A DNA stretch of 64,000 nt. Source: Salinisphaera hydrothermalis (GTDB taxonomy: Bacteria; Pseudomonadota; Gammaproteobacteria; Nevskiales; Salinisphaeraceae). The notes under the pieces are model-generated. The model was not told where the DNA came from. It saw only the letters and a program-made list of their open reading frames with translations, and searched no databases. Position numbers and translations under genes: made by a program. How positions within the stretch are numbered: position 1 is the first letter of the stretch; each line of letters begins with the position of its first letter. Below, one piece after another: positions 17,705 to 26,681 of the stretch. The stretch lies in the NCBI RefSeq assembly GCF_040361195.1, contig NZ_APNE01000003.1. The stretch is one strand, 5' to 3'.

Positions 17705-18577
17705 ATGGAATTCGAATTTCTGGTGGACGCCGGAAACACGTTGGGCGAAGGCCCGCTCTGGGACACCCAGGAACAACGCCTGTACTGGATCGACAGCCTC
17801 GGCAACACGGTCAATCGTTGTCGTGCTGATGGCCGCGAGATCGAAAGCTGGGACGTGCCGGCCAATATCGGCTCGCTGGCGCTGCGTGAAAAAGGTGGCG
17901 GTGTCGTGGCGCTGCAGAACGGATTTCATTTCCTCGACTTCGATACCGGCGAGTGCGAGTTCATCATCGATCCGGAAGCCGATAACCCCGGCACGCGCTT
18001 CAACGACGGCAAGGTGGACCGGCGCGGTCGCATGATCGCCGGCTGCATGGATTATGACGAGGAAAGCGGCAGCTCCGGTTTGTATCGGCTCGATCCCGAT
18101 TTGTCCTGCCACAAGCTCGACGACGGCATCGTGGTCTCGAACGGGCCCTGCTGGAGCCCGGACGACAAGACGTTCTATTTCGCCGATACCTGGAAGGCGA
18201 TCTACGCCTACGACTACGATATCGACGCCGGCACGGTCGCCAACAAGCGCGTGTTCGTGCCGGTCGAGGATGAATCGCTCGGCGTGCCGGACGGTGCGAC
18301 GGTGGATGCCGAGGGGTTCGTGTGGAGCGCCCAGGTCTATGGCGCCAAGCTCAATCGCTATGCGCCCGACGGCACGCTGGATCGCTCCATCGATTTTCCG
18401 ATCCAGAACATCACCAGCGTGATGTTCGGCGGCGAAAATCTCGATACGTTGTTCGTGACCAGCATGGGCCACCAGCCGGTGCGGGGTAAGAAATCCACCG
18501 ATCCTCGCAATGGCGGCGTTTTCGCCGTCCATGGGCTGGGCGTGAGGGGCCTGCCCGAGCATCGCTTCGCCGGCTGA
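17705..18577 (+). CDS. SMP-30/gluconolactonase family sugar lactonase
   Basis: The 290-residue beta-propeller hydrolase opens aldonolactones to aldonates. Metal-ligand motifs are visible: GEGPLW with E15, RFNDGKVD (asparagine ligand) and PDGATVD (aspartate ligand). An AGGAGG site precedes ATG 17705. A LacI-type operator lies 36 bp upstream and the lacI gene follows after 26 bp, so the two form one operon. With the ABC transporter and dehydrogenases downstream it should hydrolyse the lactone made by C1 oxidation of the imported sugar. Arabino-, xylono- and deoxyribonolactonases belong to this family; specificity cannot be read here. Confidence 0.9.
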   Translation: MEFEFLVDAGNTLGEGPLWDTQEQRLYWIDSLGNTVNRCRADGREIESWDVPANIGSLALREKGGGVVALQNGFHFLDFDTGECEFIIDPEADNPGTRFNDGKVDRRGRMIAGCMDYDEESGSSGLYRLDPDLSCHKLDDGIVVSNGPCWSPDDKTFYFADTWKAIYAYDYDIDAGTVANKRVFVPVEDESLGVPDGATVDAEGFVWSAQVYGAKLNRYAPDGTLDRSIDFPIQNITSVMFGGENLDTLFVTSMGHQPVRGKKSTDPRNGGVFAVHGLGVRGLPEHRFAG

Positions 18578-18603
18578 ACAACGCGACTTCGAGAACCACG
18601 CGC

Positions 18604-19650
18604 ATGACCGATACCTCCAGCAAGCGTCGCCGTAACAACGCCGCACGCGCCAGCGGATCGCCGACCATCGGTGACGTTGCGCGCAGTGCCGGCGTGTCGA
18701 CGGCGACCGTGTCGCGCATTCTCAACGGGGTGCCGAACAAGGCTTCCGAAGAGACCGCGCGACGCGTGCAGGCCGCCGTCGACGCGCTGGGCTATCGCCC
18801 GGTCCAGGCCGGACGCTCGCTGAGCCGGATGCGCTCGGCGGTGATTGCGCTGCTTACGCCGGACAACCGCAACGCCTTCTATGCCAGCATCGCGGATGCC
18901 GTGCAACGAGGCATCAGCGCCACCGGCAACGCGATGACGCTATGCAACACGCGCGAGGATCCGGTCTCGCAGGATGCGTATATCGAGGAAATGCGTTCGC
19001 ATCTGGTCTCGGGCATTGTCTTGCTCGGTGCGGTTCGCACGCCCGGGCTCGAGCGGCTGATTGCCGATGGCCCACCGGTGGTGTTCGTCAACCGTAAATG
19101 CCCGGTCGACAGCCCGAGCCCGTTTATCGGCATCGATAACTATGCTGCGGGTGCCGATGTTGCGCGGTATTTCCTGGATAAAGGGTATCGCGACTGCGCG
19201 GCGTTGCACGGCCCGTCCAGTTCGTCGGCCAGTCGCGAGCGTTTCGAGGGCTTCCGCGATGCGATGGCCGCCGCCGGCGCGGCCTTGCCGATCGAGCGTG
19301 TAGTCGAGTGCGATCTCACCATCGAGTCCGGTTACCGAGAATCCCGGCGCCTGTTCGAGCGGGGCGGGGCACCGCGGGCGGTGTTCTGTGGTAACGACCC
19401 GATTGCCTATGGCTTGCACCGGCGCTGCCAGGAGCTCGATTTCGCCGTGCCCGACGATATCGCCATCTTCGGTTTCGACGACAACCCGCTCAACGAATGG
19501 CTGGCGCCGTGGCTGAGTACGGTGCATGTACCGCTGGAGGAGCTGGGGCGACAGGTCAGCCATGTGATGAGCCGGTTGCTCGACGGCGATACGGCGGTCC
19601 CGGTTCGAACCGTATTGCCGCATACGTTGACGATTCGGTCGTCGGCCTAG
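18604..19650 (+). CDS. LacI family transcriptional regulator
   Basis: The 348-residue repressor has an N-terminal helix-turn-helix (TIGDVARSAGVSTATVSRIL, residues 21-40), the hinge helix near ALGYRPVQAGRSL and a periplasmic-binding-protein-like effector domain ending in FGFDDNPLNEWLAPWLSTV. It probably binds the two GGTAAGCGRTTACC palindromes at 17655 and 19978, controlling its own lactonase-lacI operon and the transporter-catabolic operon. Its TAG stop (19648-19650) overlaps the left end of the MITE-like element, whose insertion at a TA appears to supply the stop codon, so the original C-terminus may have been slightly longer. Confidence 0.92.
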   Translation: MTDTSSKRRRNNAARASGSPTIGDVARSAGVSTATVSRILNGVPNKASEETARRVQAAVDALGYRPVQAGRSLSRMRSAVIALLTPDNRNAFYASIADAVQRGISATGNAMTLCNTREDPVSQDAYIEEMRSHLVSGIVLLGAVRTPGLERLIADGPPVVFVNRKCPVDSPSPFIGIDNYAAGADVARYFLDKGYRDCAALHGPSSSSASRERFEGFRDAMAAAGAALPIERVVECDLTIESGYRESRRLFERGGAPRAVFCGNDPIAYGLHRRCQELDFAVPDDIAIFGFDDNPLNEWLAPWLSTVHVPLEELGRQVSHVMSRLLDGDTAVPVRTVLPHTLTIRSSA

Positions 19651-19945
19651 GGTCTGTTGAGGTTTCGTGTGAGTCCGCGCCAAGCGCTGTTTTGCGGCAA
19701 GACGAGGCGTAGCGAACGTGGCGTAGTGGTTCTACGCGAGAGAGCGACAACGCTGTATTGCCGTCGTGTCGTTAATTTATGGGCGCTTGTCCCTTCGGGT
19801 TGGGCCGCCCATAAAAAATTAACTAGGGGCGCCCGGCGGCGTTGCGAGTCTGGGTTGTGGCACGCCACGACGCGGCGACTCGCGCCTTGCCGGTCACGAT
19901 TTGCGGACGCCAACGCGGCGCTCGCACGAAACCTCAACAGACCCT
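19649..19945 (+). mobile_element. MITE-like element, copy 1 (297 bp, perfect terminal inverted repeats)
   Basis: The element begins and ends with perfect inverted repeats of 21 bases, AGGG-TCTGTTGAGGTTTCGTG outermost first. Its interior matches the copy at 30171-30480 (opposite orientation) closely, with one replacement/insertion near the left end. A second internal stem (TTAATTTATGGGCG with CGCCCAT-AAAAATTAA) lets most of the element fold on itself. It is flanked by TA on the left and TG on the right, suggesting a TA target duplication as for IS630/Tc1-mariner or some IS5-family relatives. There is no transposase gene. A short frame remains open through both copies but is not convincing as a protein. 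Confidence 0.8.
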
Positions 19946-19977
19946 GGACGAAACCGGAATAAAAAATTTAGCTGTAA

Positions 19978-19993
19978 GGGTAAGCGATTACCC
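19978..19993. promoter_or_regulatory. LacI-type operator, copy 2
   Basis: GGGTAAGCGATTACCC has six-base perfect arms and ends 35 bp before the binding-protein ATG, the same geometry as copy 1 at 17655. It begins 33 bp after the MITE-like element. Confidence 0.82.
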
Positions 19994-20028
19994 CAACAAG
20001 AAGACGAGAAACCAACGGAGGAGATGAC

Positions 20029-21168
20029 ATGAGAACGTTCAAGACGAGGAGTTTATCGATCGCGTTCGCGCTACTGGCGCTCGCGGTGGGCACGGTCGCG
20101 GTGGCGGGCAATGCCCAGGCGGCCGGCAAGAAGTACAACGTGTATCTCAGCATGAGCTACATCGGTAACGACTGGCAGAGCGAAGCCAAGAATATGGTCA
20201 CCGCCATGTCCAAGTACTACTCGGACAAGGTGAATTTCCATGTCCAGGTGGCCGGAACCAACGCTCAGAAGCAGATCCAGCAGATCAACGGCATGGTGCA
20301 GGCCGGGGCGGATGCGATCATCGTCTATCCGATCTCGCCGAACGCGCTTAATGCGGTGGTCCGCAACGCCTGTCGACGCGGCGTGGTGGTCATGGCCTAC
20401 GACTCGGAAATCACCGAGCCCTGTGCCCATAACGTGACCATCGATCAGCACGAGGCTGGCACCAAGACCGCGCAGTGGCTGGCCGATACGCTCGATCACA
20501 AAGGCAATATCGTGATGGTCACCGGCGTGCCGGGCACCTCGGTCGACAAGGCCCGCACCGAGGCTGCCATGAAGGTATTCAAGAAGTACCCGAATCTGCA
20601 TGTAATCGCCAAGCCGAACGGCATGTGGTCGCAGGCGGTCGCGCGCAAGGTGCTGTCGCAGGTGGTGGCCACCCATGGCTGGGACAATATCGACGGCTTG
20701 TGGATGCAGGTCGGCTGCTACACCGCGACTTCGATGCAGATCGAAGCCGGGATCCCCAACGACAAGCTGCGTCCCTGTGCGGGTGAGGCCTCCAATGGTC
20801 ATCGGGTGCAGATGCTGGCGTCTGACGCGGTCAAGGGTGCGAGTGATACCTACAAGCCGGTCGGGCTGAAGAGTATTTCGTACGGCTCGCCGATCTACTC
20901 TGGCGCGCTGGCCTTCAAGCTTGCGTTGGCCAAGCTGGAAGGCAAGAAACAGAGCCTGCCGCACCACATCAAGCTGCCGCTGCCGCTGGCGACCTCGGAC
21001 GAGGTCAAGCTGTGCCAGACCGGTTCCTACAAGGAGCTGGCCGATGGCTGCAACGTGTTCGATCCGAGTCGCGTGCCACCGGGCTGGTTCTCGGATATCT
21101 ACAGCAAAGATACGCCCGAGGTCGGTTTCCAGGCCGCACTCAACGCCAAGCCGGAACCGCGCCCGTAA
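20029..21168 (+). CDS. Sugar ABC transporter, periplasmic substrate-binding protein (ribose/PBP-I type)
   Basis: The 379-residue product has a signal peptide cleaved near AQA/AGKK and a Peripla_BP_4-type fold (VYLSMSYIGNDWQSEA, GMVQAGADAIIVYPISPNAL, MVTGVPGTSVDKAR). It delivers a sugar or sugar acid to the ATPase and fused permease encoded next. A strong GGAGGAG site precedes ATG 20029. The operon is governed by the operator 35 bp upstream. A GC-rich hairpin after the gene may keep its mRNA level above that of the membrane components. The ligand is unknown; the downstream enzymes favour a (2-deoxy) pentose, deoxynucleoside or aldonate. Confidence 0.9.
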   Translation: MRTFKTRSLSIAFALLALAVGTVAVAGNAQAAGKKYNVYLSMSYIGNDWQSEAKNMVTAMSKYYSDKVNFHVQVAGTNAQKQIQQINGMVQAGADAIIVYPISPNALNAVVRNACRRGVVVMAYDSEITEPCAHNVTIDQHEAGTKTAQWLADTLDHKGNIVMVTGVPGTSVDKARTEAAMKVFKKYPNLHVIAKPNGMWSQAVARKVLSQVVATHGWDNIDGLWMQVGCYTATSMQIEAGIPNDKLRPCAGEASNGHRVQMLASDAVKGASDTYKPVGLKSISYGSPIYSGALAFKLALAKLEGKKQSLPHHIKLPLPLATSDEVKLCQTGSYKELADGCNVFDPSRVPPGWFSDIYSKDTPEVGFQAALNAKPEPRP

Positions 21169-21180
21169 GGCGCTCTCGCT

Positions 21181-21204
21181 CCGGCGGCCGCAATCGGCCG
21201 CCGG
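21181..21204 (+). terminator. Intercistronic hairpin after binding-protein gene
   Basis: Perfect ten-base arms CCGGCGGCCG and CGGCCGCCGG enclose the loop CAAT, 13 bp after the stop. A run of eight T lies about 20 bp further on, just before the ATPase ribosome site. It is likely a partial terminator or 3'-end stabiliser that sets the ratio of binding protein to transporter. Confidence 0.55.
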
Positions 21205-21243
21205 GCTTCCCCGAAGTCTCCAGTTTTTTTTGCGGAGGTTGTC

Positions 21244-22833
21244 ATGACCGACATGGCGATCGAACTCAGCGCTATCGTCAAGCGCTATGGCCCGACCGTG
21301 GCGCTCAATGAAGCCTCGCTCGCGGTACCGGCCGGTCAGGTTCATGCCCTGCTGGGCGAAAATGGCGCCGGCAAGTCGACCACGGTGAAGGTGCTCAGCG
21401 GTCTGGTCACGCCCGACAGCGGCGATATTCGAGTATTCGGCGATGCAGTCCGCCTGCGTTCGCCGCGCGATGCGCATCGTCACGGCATACAGACAGCCTT
21501 CCAGGAGCTGACGCTGGTACCGGATCTGACGGTCACCCAGAATCTGCTGCTGCCCTATACCCCGGCCAACGCCCTCGGATTGCTGCGCTCGCGTCAGGCC
21601 CGGCGCAAGGCGGTGGCCGAACTCGAGCGGCTCGACCTTGGTGATATCGACCCGCGTGCCGAGGTCCGCGATCTGGATTTGCCAACGCGGCAAAAGCTCG
21701 AGATCGCGAAGGCGGTGATCCGCGAGCCGCGTATTCTGCTGCTGGACGAGCCGACGTCGGCCCTGTCCGGCCGCAACGTCGACTGGTTGGAAAGTCTCGT
21801 CGCCAAGCTGCGCGCCGACGGCGTGACGATGATCTTCATCACCCATCGCATGCAGGAGGTTCGCAGCTTCTGCCAGGCGCTGTCGGTCTATCGCGATGGA
21901 CGTTGTGTCGGCAGCGGCGCGGTCGAGGACTACAGCGACGGCGATATCGTCGAGCTGATGCTCGGCCGGGCGATGGTCCAGTCCTATCCGCCGAAGACCG
22001 CAGCCCCGCCGGCCGATTCGCCGGCGCTGCTGTCCACCCGCGGGCTGACCGTGGGTGACAAGCTTGCGGATGTCGATCTGGATATCCGTCGTGGCGAAGT
22101 GGTGGGCGTAGCCGCGCTCCAGGGCATGGGCCAGAGCGCGCTCTACGGCAGCCTGTTCGGGCTGGACCGGGCCACGCGCGGCACGATGGCGATCGAGGGC
22201 CGCGAAGTCGAGTTCGCCTCGCCGCGCGATGCCATCCGCTCCGGCATCGGCATCAGTTATCTGCCCGAGGACCGCAAGACCGAAGGCCTGCTGCTGCCCA
22301 TGAACGGCGTCGAGAACGCCTCGCTGCCGCTACTCGATCGTTTCGCGCGCTTCGGCTGGCTCGACAAGCGCCGTGAGACGCGGGCGGTGCGGGCCGTGCT
22401 CGATCAGGTCCAGGTCGACCCGCGCGCGCTGTATACCCGCTGCAGTGCGTTCAGCGGCGGCAACCAGCAGAAGATCGTGCTCGCCAAGTGGTTGCTGACC
22501 CAGTCGCAGCTGATGCTGATGTTCGATCCGACGCGCGGTATCGATGTTGGCACCAAGCTCGAAATCTTCGAACTCATGCATCGCTTTGCCGAGAACGGCG
22601 GCGGGGTCCTGTTTCATTCCACCGACACCGCCGAACTGGTCAATGTCGCCCATCGCGTGATCGTGCTCTATCGCGGCCGCATCGTGCGCGAATTGGTTGG
22701 CGACGCGATCACTGAACAGGCCCTGCTCGAAGCCGAGCTCGGCCAGATCGATACCGAGGCCGCGCCGGCGTCTGCCGCGGGCGGTCGCGATGCCGGCCAC
22801 GCGCTCGCACAGCGCGCTGCGGCGTTCGTTTAA
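21244..22833 (+). CDS. Sugar ABC transporter ATPase (RbsA/MglA type, two ABC domains)
   Basis: The 529-residue protein has two nucleotide-binding domains. The first has Walker A GENGAGKST, an atypical signature LDLPTRQKLEIAKA and Walker B ILLLDEPTSAL. The second has the degenerate Walker A usual for RbsA-type proteins (AALQGMGQSALYG), signature FSGGNQQK and Walker B LMFDPTRGID. It energises import through the fused permease encoded 16 bp downstream. GGAGG precedes ATG 21244. Confidence 0.93.
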   Translation: MTDMAIELSAIVKRYGPTVALNEASLAVPAGQVHALLGENGAGKSTTVKVLSGLVTPDSGDIRVFGDAVRLRSPRDAHRHGIQTAFQELTLVPDLTVTQNLLLPYTPANALGLLRSRQARRKAVAELERLDLGDIDPRAEVRDLDLPTRQKLEIAKAVIREPRILLLDEPTSALSGRNVDWLESLVAKLRADGVTMIFITHRMQEVRSFCQALSVYRDGRCVGSGAVEDYSDGDIVELMLGRAMVQSYPPKTAAPPADSPALLSTRGLTVGDKLADVDLDIRRGEVVGVAALQGMGQSALYGSLFGLDRATRGTMAIEGREVEFASPRDAIRSGIGISYLPEDRKTEGLLLPMNGVENASLPLLDRFARFGWLDKRRETRAVRAVLDQVQVDPRALYTRCSAFSGGNQQKIVLAKWLLTQSQLMLMFDPTRGIDVGTKLEIFELMHRFAENGGGVLFHSTDTAELVNVAHRVIVLYRGRIVRELVGDAITEQALLEAELGQIDTEAAPASAAGGRDAGHALAQRAAAFV

Positions 22834-22848
22834 CGAGGGCTTCTGCCA

Positions 22849-24891
22849 ATGTCCGCAACCCTGCCCCACATGAATATCGCCCGCCATCGCGGCCTGTTGA
22901 TCGCGATCGGCGCCTTCGTCACCGTCAGCGTTCTATTGCAGACGCTGTCGCGCGGCGGCCTGACTTATTTCGACCTGAGTTTTCTCTCGGCTGGCGGTGC
23001 GCCGCTGGCGATTGCCGCGATCGGCGAGACGCTGGTGATTCTCGCCGGCGGCTTCGATCTGTCGGCTGCGGCGGTGGTCTCGCTGACCAACGTGTTTCTC
23101 GCCGCCTACATGCCGGACACGGCGGCCGGCCAGATTCTGTTTCCGATACTCGCCCTGGGTATCGGTGGTCTGGTCGGCGCGGTCAACGGCCTGTTCGTCG
23201 GCTTTCTCCGCCTGCCGGCGATCGTGGTGACGCTGGCCACCATGTTCATCGTGCAGGGCGTGACGCTGCTGGTGATGAGCCAGCCGGGCGGGGCGATTCC
23301 GGGCGGCTTCGTGAGCCTGTTGAGCGGTGACACGATCACCGGCGTGCTGCCGACCCCGATTGTGGTGGTGCTGGCCATGCTTGGCGTGTGGTGGCTGATC
23401 AAGCATTCGCGCCTGGGCTTGTCGATCTACGCGATCGGCAGCGATGCCTCGGCTGCGCAGTTCACCGGCATCAACGAACGCTGGGCTCGGTTCTGGACCT
23501 TCGTGCTGGCCGGCGTGCTGTATGCCGCGGCCGGGGTGTTCGTCAGCGCCCAGACGGGATCGGGCGATCCGCATATCGGCGATCCGATGTTGCTGCAATT
23601 GTTCACCGCCGTGGTGCTTGGCGGCACGCTGCTGGGTGGCGGCCGGGGCGGGGCGCTGGGCAGCGTGCTCGGTGCCTATGTCATCCAGATGACGGCCAAC
23701 GTGCTGCTGGTGCTCAATATTTCGCCGTACTACACGACGGTGGCCGAGTCGGTGATCCTGTTACTGGCGGTGCTGGCCACGACCCTGTCCAGCGACTCCC
23801 AGGCCATGGGCTACCTACGCTATAGCACGCTCAAGATCGGGCGGCGCTGGCGTGGCACGCGCCCGTTGCGTCGCTCGCGCGCCGATGCCGCGCTGCCGAA
23901 GGATTTTGGCGGCCACGTCGCGGCCGAGCGACGGCCCTTCTCGCTGGCCGATCTGTGGACCCGCCACGGCGACCAGCTCCGGTTCGTGATGCCGGCCTAT
24001 GTGCTGTTCGGCGGCCTGCTCGCGATCACGTTCGTGATGTTCGCCCATCGCGCCGGGGTGTTCGGCTATGTCGATTCGCTGCTGGTGCTGACGTCGTTCC
24101 TGGCCATCCTCGGCCTTGGCCAGGGGCTGGTAATTCTCACCGGCGGGCTCGATTTGTCGCTGCCCTGGAATATCGCCGCCAGCGGCATTCTGCTGACCCA
24201 GTTCGTGCACGGTTCGAACGAAGCGGCGTTGTGGGTCATCCCGTTGGTGCTCCTGTTCGGCAGCTTCGCCGGGCTGCTCAATGGCATCGGGGTGGCGATT
24301 CTCGGCATTTCGCCCATCGTGGTCACGCTCGCCATGAACGGTCTGCTGCAGGGTTTTGCCCTGGTGCTCACCGGCGGTGCGCCGCAGGGCTGGACCGCGC
24401 CGTTCCTGCAGACCTTCATGACCGGGGAATTCCTCGGCGTGACCCCGGTCATCTGGTTTTTGATCGCGTTCGTGGCCGCCGGCACGCTGTTGCTGACCCG
24501 GACTACCTTCGGCCGTCAGATCTACGCCGTGGGCAACAGCGAAAGCGTGGCCCGGCTGTCGGGCGTTTCGGTCGGCCGGACGCTGATCGCGGCCTATACC
24601 GTTAGCGGCCTGTGCGCGGCCCTGGCCGGCGTGCTGCTGACCGGCTTCAACGGCCAGGCCTTCAACGGCATGGGCGATCCCTATCTGTTGTCCTCGATCG
24701 CCGTGGTGGTGGTCGGCGGCACGCTGATCACCGGCGGCCGCGGCCATTATCTCGGCATTCTCGGCGGCGCCCTCGCGCTGACCGCGCTCGACACGCTGCT
24801 GGCCGGAACCATGCTCTCCGACTCGGTGAAAAGCATCGTCTATGGCTGCGTGGTACTGGCGGCGGTGCTGGCCCTGCGCGAGCGCGCCTGA
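22849..24891 (+). CDS. Sugar ABC transporter permease, fusion of two RbsC-type domains
   Basis: At 680 residues the protein is twice the usual RbsC length (about 320-340). Residues 1-320 and about 380-680 each show the full BPD_transp_2 pattern, including LVILAGGFDLSAAAVVSLTN in the first half and LVILTGGLDLSLPWNIAASG in the second, and the GSDASAAQFTGIN / GNSESVARLSGVS loops. A basic cytoplasmic linker (RRWRGTRPLRRSRAD) joins them. The fusion fixes a heterodimeric channel in one chain, matching the single two-domain ATPase. It is co-transcribed with the catabolic genes. Confidence 0.92.
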   Translation: MSATLPHMNIARHRGLLIAIGAFVTVSVLLQTLSRGGLTYFDLSFLSAGGAPLAIAAIGETLVILAGGFDLSAAAVVSLTNVFLAAYMPDTAAGQILFPILALGIGGLVGAVNGLFVGFLRLPAIVVTLATMFIVQGVTLLVMSQPGGAIPGGFVSLLSGDTITGVLPTPIVVVLAMLGVWWLIKHSRLGLSIYAIGSDASAAQFTGINERWARFWTFVLAGVLYAAAGVFVSAQTGSGDPHIGDPMLLQLFTAVVLGGTLLGGGRGGALGSVLGAYVIQMTANVLLVLNISPYYTTVAESVILLLAVLATTLSSDSQAMGYLRYSTLKIGRRWRGTRPLRRSRADAALPKDFGGHVAAERRPFSLADLWTRHGDQLRFVMPAYVLFGGLLAITFVMFAHRAGVFGYVDSLLVLTSFLAILGLGQGLVILTGGLDLSLPWNIAASGILLTQFVHGSNEAALWVIPLVLLFGSFAGLLNGIGVAILGISPIVVTLAMNGLLQGFALVLTGGAPQGWTAPFLQTFMTGEFLGVTPVIWFLIAFVAAGTLLLTRTTFGRQIYAVGNSESVARLSGVSVGRTLIAAYTVSGLCAALAGVLLTGFNGQAFNGMGDPYLLSSIAVVVVGGTLITGGRGHYLGILGGALALTALDTLLAGTMLSDSVKSIVYGCVVLAAVLALRERA

Positions 24892-24930
24892 TCGATTTCA
24901 AAGAACGCCCAACGAATTCCTGAGGAGCCC

Positions 24931-25716
24931 ATGATGAATCCAGACGTATTTCAGCCGCGGCCCGGCCTGCGGGTCCTGATCACCGCCGGCGCGACCGGCA
25001 TCGGCCGGGCGATCGCCGATGCGCTGATCGCGCGCGATGCCCGGGTATGGATCTGCGACGTGTCCGAGGACGCCATCGCCGAGTTCGTCGAAACCTATCC
25101 CCAAGCGCGGGCCACGCTGACCGACGTGCGCTATGAAAAAGAGATGGCGGCGTTCGTCGATGCCGTACATCGCGAATGGGGCGGAGTCGACGTGGTGCTC
25201 AATAACGCGGGTATCGCTGGCGATACCGGGCCGATCGATGAGATATCGCCGGAGAGCTGGCGCAACACCATCGACGTCAACCTCAACGGCCAGTTTTACT
25301 GTGCCCATCACGCCGCTCCCTTGCTGCGTGAGTCAGAAGGGGTGCTGATCAACATGTCGTCGGTCGCCGGGCGGCTCGGTTATGCCCAGCGCACGCCGTA
25401 TTCGGCCACCAAATGGGCGATCGTCGGCCTCACCGAGAGCCTGGCCAAGGAACTCGGTCCGAGCGGAGTACGGGTCAACGCCATCCTGCCCGGCATCGTG
25501 CGCGGGCCCCGCATGGAGGGTGTGATCGCCGACCGCGCCAGGGCGCTCGGCCTGTCGTACGAAGCCATGGAAGCCCAGTATCTGGAGAAAATCTCGTTGC
25601 GGCGCATGGTCGGCCCGGAAGATATCGCCTACATGGTGGTGTTTCTGTGCAGCGAGGCGGGCCGCAATATCTCCGGCCAGGCGCTCAGCGTCTGCGGCAA
25701 CGTCGAAACCCTGTAG
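24931..25716 (+). CDS. Short-chain dehydrogenase/reductase of the sugar-acid operon
   Basis: The 261-residue classical SDR has the cofactor motif TAGATGIG (residues 18-25), NNAG (91-94), catalytic S143/S144, Y157 and K161 (YSATK). AGGAG lies just before ATG 24931 and a second ATG follows immediately; either may be used. In the operon it should oxidise either C1 of the sugar (making the lactone for the upstream lactonase) or C3 of the aldonate. The published 2-deoxyribonate 3-dehydrogenase is also an SDR. Which step it performs is undecided because a second dehydrogenase follows. Confidence 0.88.
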   Translation: MMNPDVFQPRPGLRVLITAGATGIGRAIADALIARDARVWICDVSEDAIAEFVETYPQARATLTDVRYEKEMAAFVDAVHREWGGVDVVLNNAGIAGDTGPIDEISPESWRNTIDVNLNGQFYCAHHAAPLLRESEGVLINMSSVAGRLGYAQRTPYSATKWAIVGLTESLAKELGPSGVRVNAILPGIVRGPRMEGVIADRARALGLSYEAMEAQYLEKISLRRMVGPEDIAYMVVFLCSEAGRNISGQALSVCGNVETL

Positions 25717-25724
25717 GCGCCGCG

Positions 25725-26669
25725 ATGACTCATCACGTTGCCGTCGTAGGCGCCGGACTCATCGGGCGCGCCTGGGCGATCGTGTTCGCGCGCGCCGGAT
25801 TCGACGTGGCGCTGACCGACGTCTCGGCCGAAGCACTGGCCGCCGCGAGCGAAGCGATCGCGGCCTCGGCGCGGGATCTGGCGGCCGCCGGGGTGGTTCA
25901 GGACGCCGATTTCACGACGCATATCCGCTACGAATCCGATCTGGTCAGCGCGCTGGCCGGTGCCGAGTACGCCCAGGAATGCGGCCCGGAAAAGCTGGAC
26001 GCCAAGCAGGCGCTGTTCGCCGAACTCGAAGCGGCGAGTTCAGAGGACACGATTCTGGCCAGCTCGACGTCCGGCATTCTTGCTTCGGATTTCGCCGGTG
26101 GGCTGGCACAGCCCGAGCGTTGTCTCGTGGCGCATCCGGTCAACCCGCCCTACCTGATTCCGCTGGTCGAACTGGTGCCGTCGCCGGCGACCGATCCGGC
26201 CGTGGTCGAACGCGCTCGGGCCCTGCTCGAAGCGGCCGGGCAGGTTCCGATCACCGTGCATCGGGAGATTTCGGGTTTCGTGCTCAACCGCCTGCAGGGC
26301 GCCCTGCTCAACGAGGCGATGCGGCTGGTTAGCGGCGGCTATGTGAGCGCCGAAGATCTCGACAACACTGTCAGGCACGGGCTCGGTCTGCGCTGGTCGT
26401 TCATGGGCCCGCTGGAAACCATCGATCTGAATGCGCCCGGCGGCATTGCCGACTATGCCGCGCGCTACGGCCCGCTGTATGCCGGCATGGCCGAAAGCCA
26501 GTCTGCAGCACCGGACTGGAGCGCGCCTGCCATCGCCGAACTCGAACGCGCCCGTCGCGTACTGCTGCCCGAAGCCAAGCTCGCCGAGCGCCAGGCATGG
26601 CGCGATCGGCGGCTGATGGCGCTCGCCGCACACAAGCGCGATATGGACAACACCGATCCCGAGAATTGA
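25725..26669 (+). CDS. 3-hydroxyacid dehydrogenase (3HCDH family, L-gulonate 3-dehydrogenase/carnitine dehydrogenase-like)
   Basis: The 314-residue NAD-dependent enzyme has a Rossmann motif VGAGLIGRAWA (from residue 8), the catalytic HPVNPPYLIPLVE segment and ISGFVLNRLQ. Its single-domain length matches L-gulonate 3-dehydrogenase and L-carnitine dehydrogenase, which oxidise free 3-hydroxy acids, rather than the larger fatty-acid enzymes. Directly upstream of a BKACE gene, it should supply the beta-keto acid that BKACE cleaves. Carnitine operons pair the same two families, but here a sugar-type ABC transporter and lactonase argue for a sugar acid substrate. Confidence 0.88.
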   Translation: MTHHVAVVGAGLIGRAWAIVFARAGFDVALTDVSAEALAAASEAIAASARDLAAAGVVQDADFTTHIRYESDLVSALAGAEYAQECGPEKLDAKQALFAELEAASSEDTILASSTSGILASDFAGGLAQPERCLVAHPVNPPYLIPLVELVPSPATDPAVVERARALLEAAGQVPITVHREISGFVLNRLQGALLNEAMRLVSGGYVSAEDLDNTVRHGLGLRWSFMGPLETIDLNAPGGIADYAARYGPLYAGMAESQSAAPDWSAPAIAELERARRVLLPEAKLAERQAWRDRRLMALAAHKRDMDNTDPEN

Positions 26670-26681
26670 GGGAGTAAGACA

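Noticed and set aside
20071..21846. A 591-codon minus-strand frame opposite the binding protein and ATPase genes
   Set aside because: The plus strand carries well-formed ribosome sites and conserved ABC motifs; the minus frame shows none.
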